Assembly: GCA_027946555.1 (NCBI GenBank)
Contig: JAPEVC010000058.1
Coordinates: 1 to 64,000, forward strand
DNA: 64,000 bases
Source of the DNA: Gnomoniopsis sp. IMI 355080
Taxonomy: Eukaryota; Ascomycota; Sordariomycetes; Diaporthales; Gnomoniaceae
Reading direction: 5' to 3'
Of this stretch, positions 23,901 to 34,600 are shown one piece after another (position 1 is the stretch's first letter; every line of letters begins with the position of its first letter). Under the pieces are notes generated by a model. That model was not told the origin of the DNA. It saw nothing but the letters and a program-made list of their open reading frames with translations, and did no database searches. The position numbers and the translations under genes are program-made.

Positions 23901-24885
23901 TCACGCCTCATCAGCATCCCCATCGTCACCCCCATACTTCCTCACGAATCCTACCAACGGATTGACCCAATCCCGACTGACGGGCACATAATGACCCCCG
24001 GGATGAACCGCCACGACCGGCTCCTCACACCTTGCCACCAGCCCCCGACTCCGCCCTTCCTCCACCACCGTATCCAAACTGCCAATGAAGTGCAGCGTCG
24101 GCGTACTAATCTTGGGCTCGTACAACCACGCCAAATCAGCCTGCGGCGCAAAGAACCCACTATACACGACCGCAAACTTGAGTGCGCGGCCCCCATTCGC
24201 CTCGCGCAATGCCGTCGCCCAGCGGCTCTCCTCGGGCACCGTCCGTCCCGAATCCAACACCGCCGCCAGCAGTGACGCCACGAAGCCGCCCTGGGAGAAG
24301 CCCAGCACGCCATCGACACGCCCGCCCGCGTCGTCGCGGATGCATTGCGCCAGGCGGGCCATCCCTTCGTCAAGGAGGCGGTAGGAGCCTGAGGCTTCGT
24401 CTTTGCGGAACCAGGCCCAGGCGTCAGTGGTCTCGGGGGTTTCCTCGTCCGCGGCGCCGCTGGGGGATGATGCTGATGGGTAGCCGGGGATGTCGGCTGC
24501 GGAGAGGCGATTGGGTGCGGTCGGGTAGATGAGGGTGGGGGTGAGATGGAAGGGGGTCAGGGCTTTGGCGAGCAGTTTTTCGAGGGCGCGTGTTTTGGAG
24601 CGGAAGAGAGGCCCGGATTGCGTATAGCCTGGGGTTTTGTTAGATTCAACAATCTAACGAGATCCAGATCCTCAAACGGGGGGTCTGGGGGCTTGTATGA
24701 GAGTTGTGTGAGAGATCGGGAGGAAGAGAACGGTGTGGCTCAGTAGCTTTGGGAGCTCGTTGCTTTGGCATCAAGTCTAATCAAGAGACTACACATTTCT
24801 TACCATGAAGCATCAATATCCTTATCTCCCTCGTGCCTCCACCACTGGACTCTTCCGAAGCGCCGCCAGCCTTGTCTCCAGCCAT
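23901..24885 (-). CDS. FSH-family serine hydrolase
   Basis: Two exons (24885-24804 and 24628-23901) with a 175-nt intron in phase 1 give 269 residues. Exon 1 ends in the first strand and oxyanion loop IRILMLHG, and exon 2 resumes YTQSGPLFRSKT, a very typical FSH start. The triad reads Ser139 in GVLGFSQGG, Asp213 in FIGSLDTVV and His240 in HPGGHYVP. The motif AWFRKDE before the nucleophile is also usual. FSH (family of serine hydrolases, like yeast Fsh1-3) are small alpha/beta hydrolases; some fungal members release products in polyketide pathways, others are of unknown function. There is no secretion signal. High GC content and an acidic Ser/Pro/Glu loop near residues 75-90 are the only peculiarities. 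Confidence 0.9.
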
Positions 24886-26031
24886 AGTTGTGCAGTACAA
24901 GCGAGAGCGATAGGAGAATGAAGAGGCTGGATTTGATCTGAAGCTTGACCTTATAAGCCCAGCAAAAAGATACATCAAGGATTGTGATGGGTTGGGTGAG
25001 GGATCGTAGGACGTAATGAGTAAGGCAAAGGCCGTAAGGAAGTCAGTCGCCTTGGAGTTGTTCCCGGGGGGCCCACATTTCCGACCGACGTCTTCCGAGC
25101 AACGGATGCTCCGCGAGCGGCCCGAATGAGAGAGCAATGCTCGCAATTAACGACACCAGCCTTGACGGCTTTATCTCGAAGATAGATGAGATTATGTCTA
25201 CTGTCGTCTCGAACCCGGGTCCCTAAGTCTGACATGTGAGACTAACCACGGAACTAATGTACTCACTGGGCATGGTGTTAGACAAGCACAGATTCTACTA
25301 TATCTCGACCCACATCAGCTATTGTGATGGGTCAAGATTCGCGAGCACTAACTCTTACCTGTCAAGATGTGTGGCTTAGGCATATGGAGCGGCAAGACTG
25401 ATTCCTGTTGCTGGATCGCAAGAAGCCCGATCTCAATTGAAATTTGTTTCCATTTCCTAGTGAGGTCCTCTGGCTTGTTAGGGTAGTGCGATTGGCAACG
25501 ACAACTGACATTAATACAGCAGTGAAGAGCCCAGGAAAGAAAAGACAAAACGGCGTGGCAGGTCTTTCAAGTACAATGAGCTATTCTTTGGTAATTGCGA
25601 TCGACGATTTCGCAGAGAAGGTGATGATTCTACTACCGGACGTGACTAAACTTTATGGCTTTTATCGAGGTACAGCCCAAGTGCGCAAGCTCAAAGCCAA
25701 CAGGCACCCGTGTTCCCTAATACCCAGGCCGGTCGTCTACAATTCATATCTCGCCTGTTGCTGATGGCCATTATGTCGGATTGATGGCACATTTCTTTGG
25801 GAAACCCTTTTCATTGTCCCACACACCATGTTTTCGTCTTGTTTTTCGATGCCCAATGATCCCGTTCACCTCTGTCTCGCTGCCCTTCTGGTCTTGTAGA
25901 CGTCTTTGGAATGTGGGGTGTCATTAATGCTGTCTTCCAAGTCAATTGGGATGCCTATGTGATCGTCCCTGATGCTGCAACTCTTGAATCCCGCCTCCCG
26001 CCATTGCTCTAGCGGAGCTATCGTCCCCAAA
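24886..26031. other. Intergenic region upstream of the FSH hydrolase
   Basis: These 1.15 kb lie between the FSH hydrolase start and the RPN5 stop. They contain the FSH promoter, a degenerate tRNA-like element near 25195-25265 and a small inverted repeat (GACCCACATCA near 25309, TGATGGGTC near 25326). No protein gene is recognisable. Confidence 0.45.
25195..25265 (-). other. Degenerate tRNA-like element with A-box and B-box motifs
   Basis: On the minus strand an A-box-like TAGTTCCGTGG (25257-25247) is followed at tRNA-like spacing by a B-box-like GGTTCGAGAC (25215-25206). Between them AGTCT and AGACT can pair as an anticodon stem, but with an eight-base loop. The T-stem and acceptor stem do not pair, so this is not a functional tRNA as written. 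It could be a tRNA relic, the head of a short interspersed element, or chance. Confidence 0.3.
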
Positions 26032-27593
26032 TTAGCTCTTGTTGGCAGCTTTCTTTCCGGACGGCTGAATGCTAGCCATCATCTCATCCTTCGTAATCAG
26101 GTGCTCGATCTTGCCGAGATGGCTGAGCAAGTCCTTCAAGTTGTAGCTCCATTCGTTCAAAATGTCGTCGGTACTCCTTGGCTTGGCGAAGTTTACCACC
26201 CGAGCTGGCCGGTCGATCCGAGCATGGACCATCTTGCTGGTAACCAAGTCACTGATGTACTTCTCAGTTTCGTCTTCACTGAGGTCGAGGTGCTGGGTGA
26301 GGCGGTCCATGCGGATCCTAGTGTAGTACTTCGCAATCACACGGACGTTGTGCTCGATGACGCGCTTGCGCAGGTCCTGCCACCTCTGGCTGGCCTTGGC
26401 ATCTGAGGATGTGCCAAGCTGAGCATCGAAAATGTCCGTCTGGCAGAGGTGAGGACCGTAGATCTGCTCAACTTGTGGCCATCGCATAAGTTCTTGGACG
26501 GTGAACTCCTCGAGTAACTTCGCCTCGAGAGGAACTTGGGAGTTGCGCGCGTCTGCCTTGATGCGGTGCATCAAGTCGTGCTGCTCGTTGTCGTGAGGTG
26601 CCAAGACGACGAAGTAGATGATGCGAGCCAGAGTCTGCAGGACAATGTGTTAGTATCAATAGCGTGCCAGTCCGGTATAGCAAGGCGGTAACTTACGGCC
26701 TTAAAGAGGGCAGGGTCTTCCTGCACCGATGGTATGTCGATAACCTCTCTGTAATGTTTGCACGCATCGAGATACCTGTCCTCGCTCTTGGCCAGAATGA
26801 CCTGTTGCTCGTAGTATCTCAATTTTAGAGGTGTTGCATCCTCAGCGCTCTGAAGGTACTTGGTGCTGATCTTCCGGCTAAGGATACCCGCTTGAGTCCA
26901 GTCCTGAGTCGATATGCACAGAGCCACTTGATCGAGAATGAACTCAGTCTTCTCCTTTCGGTCCATCGAGCCAAATGTCTCAACCTGCAGTTCGCATAAT
27001 ATGTCACGAGCAGCCTTGACGTCGCCATAGTGGTCCTTCTTCAAGTCGGAGAGAATCTTGGTCACGCGAGCGCGCTCAACCTCTACAAAGATCTTTCCTT
27101 CCGTGACTGTTCGCAAGGTCTCGATGACCTGGACTTTTCTGTCGATGTTGGAAATATCGCTGAGGAAGTCGATGACAGCTTGGACCATTTTCTGTATGGC
27201 CTGCTTGAGCTGGCCATGCTTCTTGGACAGGACGGTCACCTGGTCACTGAGCATGTCCCAATCACCGGCATTCTTGCAGAGAGTGACAATGGCAATGAGG
27301 AGGCGGGAAGTAGACGCAAGATCGGATGCCTGTAAAAACAGTGTCAGCCCAAGCCGGAGCAAGAAAGAAAGATTGGTGCCGGCGCAACTTACTTGACGCG
27401 TTTGCTTTTCGAGGAGAGAGAGCTGCTCAATAGCACCTTGCAGGTTGGTCTGGCAGTAAACAGCCGTCAGCCAAGATCGATGCTCTCTTTGAGTCTTAAT
27501 GAAACAAACCTTTGCCAAAAGCTCCGCCTGGGGAATCTGCTGGTCGACCTCCTTGGTGAAGTCCTTGTCGGGCTTGTACGCGGCTTCGGCCAT
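26032..27593 (-). CDS. RPN5: 26S proteasome regulatory subunit Rpn5 (PSMD12)
   Basis: Four exons (27593-27510, 27449-27393, 27329-26697, 26634-26032), all phase 0, give 458 residues, normal for Rpn5. The N-terminal solenoid repeats include LSLLEKQTRQ|ASDLASTSRLLIAIV and HGQLKQAIQKMVQAVIDFL, which line up with human PSMD12. The C-terminal half holds the PCI domain with its winged helix: LEEFTVQELMRWPQV, then LRKRVIEHNVRVIAKYYTRI, LTQHLDLSEDETEKYISDLV and ARIDRPARVVNF. A final helix carries DILNEWSYNLKDLLSHLGKIEHLI. Rpn5 is a lid scaffold of the 19S regulatory particle in nucleus and cytosol and contacts Rpn11/Rpn9. Introns 1 and 2 are 60 and 63 nt, both multiples of three and free of stops, so unspliced RNA would still code; the splice sites are supported by the family alignment. 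Confidence 0.95.
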
Positions 27594-30353
27594 CTTGGGA
27601 TGTTGTTGGCGAACTTGGCAGCTCGTGGACCAAGTGTGATGATTGAAAGGAGTGCAGTTCGGTTATTCGTGACGAATGAAAGTCGCAGACGTGAATAGTG
27701 CGTGGGTGCAGTGCGTTGTGATGAGATCGGAAGGGTTGGGTTCGTTGCTAAATGCTAGAGTTGAAGTTGTAATCAGTGACGGGATGCAGGTCGTCGCAAT
27801 GAGCTCCTGCCTGCAGCTGTGACGGCAGGCATGCGGGTCGGGATTATGTAAGCAAGGCCGGGACAGCTCAGCCTCGTCTTCAACGACATCTCATCCACGA
27901 TTATCATATGTGATACTTGTCAACGCGACACTGCTATTCCTCGACATCGACACCAAAACCATCCAGCTCTGTACACGTTCTGATGTTATCGCATACTATG
28001 GCCATGCGTTTACAGGTAGGACTCATCACTCAGCGGATAAGCACCACCGCTATATACAACCCAATAGACACAGTTATCGACCGACAACGTTATTTGTCAT
28101 TGATGTCAAGACCACAGCATTCTTTGCAAGGATATCCATCTCGATATGAGTCTCGAAAAGATGACTCTAAACAACCGAAGACAATTGAAGCGTTGAGTCT
28201 CTTTCTCCGTCATCTGCATCCGCGCCTGCGAAAGAAGTAGAGCCATGTTGCTAGGACGTGGTATCTTCCTCTGTACGCAATAAGTCTACCCGAACATAGT
28301 TATGCAAAATTTAACAGTTCCTGGATCCACTCTAATGTCTTGGCTATCATTACGGTTCAGTCTGGTATCACGGTCTGCGGAAGGGGAGCTTGTTGCGCGA
28401 ACGAAGGCTTTTCCCATGTACAAGTGGCCGGCACAAAGTTGTCACATGGTGCTGTTCCACATGGAAATCTCCTTGAAGTGGCTCGATCACACCAACAACT
28501 GGTATTGCTAAAGCCACATGTCAAGAAAATCACAGCGTATGAGCCCGTGAAGTATGGCGCCTTCATCCTTCATTTTTCTCTATGATTTTCTCTCGAGATT
28601 GCGTCTGGTGACACCTATGGCTAGCAGTAAATGGATATCCAGGTCACGAGAGACCGATTTCGCTCAAGTACGCTACAAGCAAGATGAGTTTGAAGTTCCT
28701 AAGATAAAGAGCACATGTGACCGCCCATGACCAGTCTCCATATGGGCCATTGCCCTTGGCTTAAATGTCTCGCGGGAAGCATGTTCGTAATGGATTTAGA
28801 TTGGTTCCCAGAGAACTTGCCATGATCTGAGGTGGAGATCCGACATACTTTACCGGACCAAGACAGAATTGGATCAACTAGAGCATGGGCAGCACCTACC
28901 GAGCAAAGACTTTCAAGCTAAGAAGGAACTATTAAATTTATTGTTATGCTTTGTTTCTCTGCATTGATGTGCTACTAGGACTGGGCACAAGCTTGGAGAG
29001 CGTGAAGCCCGCCTAACGAAGGTGTCATTCGTAATCTTGCTGCTCGCCAATCGCAAGGTTTCCACTTCCTGTTCTCGAAAGGGGCAACGGGCTGGATATA
29101 TTTAGACATGGGTTCTTCACAAGCTGCTTCAGCCGCTAGGCCCCTAGAGAGCTACTGGCAACCCATTGTATTCTCACTGTGATTGCCATCTTAGCTTCTG
29201 TTATGTTTTTCGTCTTCCAGGTGTTCTTATAAAACAGATCTCGAAATTCAGCTGCATGCATCCTTGGCACAGAATTTGAGCCTATCCCGAAGGAGATGCG
29301 ATAAGCACGCCTGACAGGCTGGACCTACCTTAAAGGGTGTCGGACGATCTCCAAATCAATCCCTTGTCGAAATTTGGCGTGACTATTTTAACGCCTTGAC
29401 GAATGTGTTTGCACCTGGTAGATGATTCAGGATTATTTTCGGTGCCGATTATCGGTGCTTCTAAGAGGATGTGTTCCTCGACCATCCACCGTCCATGAGA
29501 TAGATACTGGCACGATACTCGAACGTAAGGTGGCCAGTTGAAACAATAGACCCACGTTATCGGCGCGCTTCTCTGACGGCGCTTGTTCTATTTGGATCGA
29601 CCTACACGACGCTATGATTCTCACTAGGCCCCGAGTCCTCTTAGCTCTTATCCATCGAATTGACTAGCCCTCCAAGACTGCGACATGGGTCTTCACATTA
29701 ATCGGGTGTTGTGTGTGGGCGGTCCAAATTGTGAGATCAAGCTGAAAACCCACTCGTGTCGTCGACCGCTGACATTCGTCCAACAACAGGAACATACAAT
29801 CACTCATAGCGAACCTGAGAGACCTCACCTAGGTAGCAAAATTAAGCTTGATGTACCAAGAAGGGTTGTTTATTTTCGTAAAAGGTTCTAGCGATTTGAT
29901 AGCCCATCTGAATACTTATACAGTACATCGTCCAAGGTTTTCCTTGTGGTCATTTGTAGGCTAGTCATGCTAATGCAGATAGTATCACCCTAGTACATGC
30001 AGCAGGGCCATTGCTCATTTCAAAATAAATGGGATACATTCTTCAGTGACTCGCGTCAGAAAGATCGTAACGTCTTGATGCTTCCACAGAGATGGCTCAA
30101 GACGCTTAAGTTTTTTTTTTTTTGGGGGGGGGGGTGTTGGCATAACTTACTCTGCCCACTGCTCAATCGACTCTAGGGCCGCGAGGAGTTGATCACACTG
30201 ATCACCCGCGGGCCGGATGAATTATCAGACAGCATATCTGCGAGAACCTTGCTGAGCCGCCATCACGTTGTGAACTCGTGCAATGACAGAGAGAAGCTAT
30301 CAGCAAAGGAATGGTATCAATACTGTAACGGATTAAACAATAAATAGTAGCAA
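27594..30353. other. 2.8-kb gene-poor region
   Basis: The first 300 bp should hold the RPN5 promoter. Beyond that there is no recognisable gene. Visible items are a composite T13-G11 tract at 30111-30134 and a short Cys-rich minus-strand frame at 28357-28566 (69 codons, six Cys) whose reality is doubtful. Confidence 0.4.
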
Positions 30354-31684
30354 TTAGAAGCCGATGACCCGTTGGATCCGCTCCTCCTCGGTATAAGTCA
30401 CAGTCACCTCTTTTGTGACCATTATGCCTTTGTTCATCGTTCCCCAATCCACACTTGAAGTCTCACCCCGTCCTGCCTGAGCACTTGACTTTGCAGGAGG
30501 ACGGCCAGGCGCATTTCCCAACTCAAGGTTCAACCCGATCTCATCATCGTTCAGTCCGGCGCTCCCGTCCCTACACTCGCTGCTCAGCGTCATCCCTCCT
30601 TTGTTCGAGCGACCGAGTACGGTACTTCCCAGTCGTGCCATTTTAGAAGACATCCACTTTCTGACCGAGGTCGGTACCATCGCCACAGTGACGTGCTGTG
30701 AGGATCGCTTTGTCAATGCTTGTTCAGACTTCCGTGAACTTTAGATTCCACTTACATGCATAGCAGGCAGACATGCTCCGATCAGATAAATCGACGGCTC
30801 AATAACCAGCCACATTATCATGACATTTGTATATGACGGCGCAATGACTGTAGCCGTATGTGTATCATATACAGACAACCGGATTGCCGAAGCTATCAGA
30901 GCTGATATACCGATGCCAAAGAGGATAGACAATGCCCATTTTCGAGTGTTGGTTGCCTTTAGCTTCCATACTGGTGGCAGAGGTATGAAGATGACGACCA
31001 GATCCACGACGATACTGCAAAGACAGGGAAAGAGATTAGTTATTGATCAAAAGTTGAGATCAATAAGAAGCGGCACGGGCTATACTACTGTCCATATTTT
31101 CGGGATGAGTGTACGTACTTGAAGGGAGTGAAAGACCGATAAAACTTGTCGACATCGACACAGGTACCCTCTATCCTTCTATTCCAATAATGCTGCACCG
31201 GACTACATTGCGCGAATGCAGTTATGGCAAATCCAAGCCATTGAAGAGACACAAATGCGATCACTGTCCATATCGCAATCCGAAGTTTTCTGCCGGAGAA
31301 GATTCGCAGGTACAGGGCGAGGATCGAATATCGTGTAGCGGCATACGAAGCCAGAAGAAATTGTAGAAGCGCATAGATCATCTTCAGCAAGATCTCGTTC
31401 TCGTCCATATTCAGGATGATGCGGTCGTCGTCACTCCAGCTTGTCTCCACCTTGATCATGACCATGCCAATGACACATATCGGTATGAGTAAGACATAGG
31501 CCACGATAATCCAGAAGTCGTCCCACCAGAATCGCAGCCGAGCAAGTTGGATACGCGAATATGTTTTGGCCAATACAATGAGGGTGTCGATGATGATGAA
31601 GACGATACAGCTCGTCCACAGTGGTCGTGTAACCTCCCAAGACGATTTGTCTGACACGAGCGGTCCTAGCTCTGATGTCGACAT
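30354..31684 (-). CDS. Seven-helix integral membrane protein, fungal rhodopsin-like domain
   Basis: Three exons (31684-31119, 31014-30756, 30695-30354) give 388 residues with introns of 104 and 60 nt. Seven hydrophobic segments are visible: starting near WTSCIVFIIIDTLIVLA, FWIIVAYVLLIPICVIGMV, MIYALLQFLLASYAATRYSILALYLRIF, IWTVIAFVSLQWLGFAITAF, then (exon 2) VVDLVVIFIPLPPVWKL, WALSILFGIGISALIASAI and VMIMWLVIEPSIYLIGACLP. FWWDDFW after TM1, the Q-C-P pattern after TM4 and the LP.VWKL.. block are typical of the fungal 'rhodopsin domain' family, which also contains Pth11-like receptors but lacks the CFEM domain here. The C-terminal 110 residues are a Ser/Gly-rich cytosolic tail. The ATG at 31684 is the first in frame. 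The ligand is unknown; receptor-like function is inferred from the fold. Confidence 0.88.
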
Positions 31685-34600
31685 CTTGGGAGTGTCTTTT
31701 GCTTTTGGTGATTCTGGAATGGATCCCGTCCAGCAGGTCAAGAAGTGGCACTCGGCGCGTTAGCTTGGGGGCGCGTTGATAAGTCGGTGCAGGAGGCAGG
31801 CCGACAAAAAGCAATTCTAATTTGGGAGACCAGTCTGGGTCAACAAAGTACAAGTAAGCTTGGGAAGCAATGCCGAACTTCTGTCAAGCAAGGGTTTGGA
31901 CAATGACTAGCATCCATGGTGAACCGTGGAGATCCTATTCCACAATCCTCTTTAGCGGCACAGGGGGCGTAGTCCGGTGATCGCCCCCATAGAATTCAGG
32001 AAATCCTGGGTTTGCTGATTCTTCAGCTTGCCTTTATTGCAACTGTAGGATCTGATCACCTATTACTACTGCATAGTACACAAGTGCGTGGGAAGGATTT
32101 CAAGCTTTAGACGGGCAGTGATCGGCATCTGGACAGGCCAAGTCGCATTAAGGTGTGCCACCCTTCCATAGGGTACAGATACCGGCAGACCGGAACATTC
32201 GCACAAAAGACAAAGTAGACGCGGCTGTTAGTAATTTCCAATCTTAGAACTGGCGGGTAGTAACGTTCAAAGTACTCATTTTGTGAAGTGTGTGCTGCCC
32301 CCATCGGGATGAATTCTATTCAACTCCGGAGAAAAGCAAGTAATCTATCTTCATGCTCCAGATACGGACGTCCGAGAGAGTATTACGAACTGCTTAGTGT
32401 TGGTCCTTCTGGGGGCCATAATAGCGGTGTCAAAAATAGTGAATGATTTTCCACTTTTGACGCCGACTCTGGCCCCCTTCCATCCACACCAGAGTTGTAA
32501 CTTGTTCGGCTGTGTTCCAGCTCGTTGGCTCATTCGGCAAATCACAGCCTGCTTATGGCAGTTCGGCCCCACCATAGTTGAAGCTGCCATGCTTGTTCCG
32601 CAACGGGAAGGGTGGGTCATGGCAGATGAGCTCAAGGATGTTTACAAGGCGCTCCTTGTGCCTGAAACTTGCAAGAATGTGTATATGGAGATAGGCATTC
32701 TCCATTTCCCAGGCGGGACTTCGGCTGTCAAACCACATGGGTGATACCCATAGAATTCAAACGGTCTAACCCTTCTTTCCCTATTCCACCACGAATTGGG
32801 CCAGCAAATGTAACCCCCCACGAATAAGTGCATTGGACTTCGGAGCGTTTCATCAAAGGTGTTTACCTGCTGATTTGAAAGGTCTGTGTGCTCAGTGCCA
32901 CAGCAAAAGCAGGGAGATATGATCTTATGGTAATAACTCTTCACATTCAAGAGATTTACTTCATTTGACGATTAAGTTTGGGTTGACGATCCGGGGAACT
33001 ACGCGGGCAGTATTGCTCCAATCTCAATGAGCTTGGCGATAAGTTCACGGACAGAAAGCAAGGACGCTCGGACGATCGTCCGAAACGAGATACAATTGGC
33101 CTAGGATCGTGACTCAGGACTTTTTTTTATTTTTTACAGTTCTGTAATCGCTTGACACGGACTTAGATAAGCAGTGTACGGAGTACATTCTAAGGCAGCA
33201 AGACGCGGTATTGGCCTGTTTGACTGTAAACGGACGATGGTGACGGTATAATGTTGTTAAAATGATGTTGTTGGTATAAGTTTGTCGGAAAACTACCCAT
33301 TCGGGTGATCTGTAAGCTGGAGATTACTCCGTACATCAGTATGAACTCACACACATGCGACTCCGTGACCGGGATGAAGACAACGTTGATACTCAAGGTC
33401 AGCGTTTGAGAGATGATTGCGTTTTTTTCTTCTTCAAGTCCAAGCCAAGAGCTGAAACTCCGTGCTTCTCGGAAAACGGTAGTGTTAAGCCACGGTGGCC
33501 CCCTTCCATCCACCACAGATAACAAATATCTTAAATCGCCTACAAATGAGCACTGCGCAGTACAAGAAAATGTGGATAACCCAGGGTAACCAGGTGGCAC
33601 CAAACAGAGATCGGCACCAGGTAAAACACTGATTATATCACGGCCCTCGCCGCCGCGTCACGTAGAACTGACCTGACTGCCTGAGCAGCGTGTGGTCGAC
33701 CATATGGCACCACCACTTATGTGTTATGTATGGTGATAATGTGATTTTGCCTCATTGGTGACCGGGGCCCTGAGCAGCAAGGCACCTGTGACCTGCACAA
33801 ACCTCCCTATCACTTTCGGCGGCTTTTCGAACTAGAGATTCCGGCTAAGACGCTAACTCTCAGTACCTTGCATGCCCAGGTGGAGGATCCGGACGACGGA
33901 CATCGACGTATCATCCCCCACATCCCTTTGCCAAGCACCCAAGTAGAGGGAATGGATGATAGTCGCATTGCCAGAGCTCCTCTTGATCGTTTTCTGTTCA
34001 AGGCGCGCTTGCCGACGGGTTGTAGCATAACTTCGCTGGCGATGATAGAATAGCATTTGATATGGGTGCCGTGCTACGTAGTCTCGGTTGGTGTCAGCAA
34101 CCTTGCTGGGGGCTGTTGGCTCGGCCATGATTCGCGTTATTTCGGTACCAAAGTACCAATATCTCATCCGCTTTTCCCAAGGGTCTGTGGGAGTGACCTC
34201 CAGCCCCATTCCGCTAATGCAAAGGGCAAAAAAGACTGTCACAAACAAATGTGGGAAGCATTTTGAATCTGACTCGACAGCTATCTGCAGGGCCTACAGC
34301 TGGTGCATTGATTACCTATGTTGGTAAGTATAGGTGCCACAATATTATGGTCCAACAGCCAATCTCACCGGATACCTAGGTACCTAATCGTGGGGGCCAC
34401 ACGGGCTAGCCTTTATACTCATGGCTGCAACATTCAATATCGGTGCTTGAAGTAGTTCTATGTAGAAAAATAACGTTCATGCAAGACAATAAATCTAACA
34501 TACAGTTCATGCATGCGCGATTGCAAGACTTGCCTTCCAAGGTGCCAGGCCAGAAACTTGGGCCTTTTGGCGTGCTGCCGTCAGCCGCATCTCGCTTATT

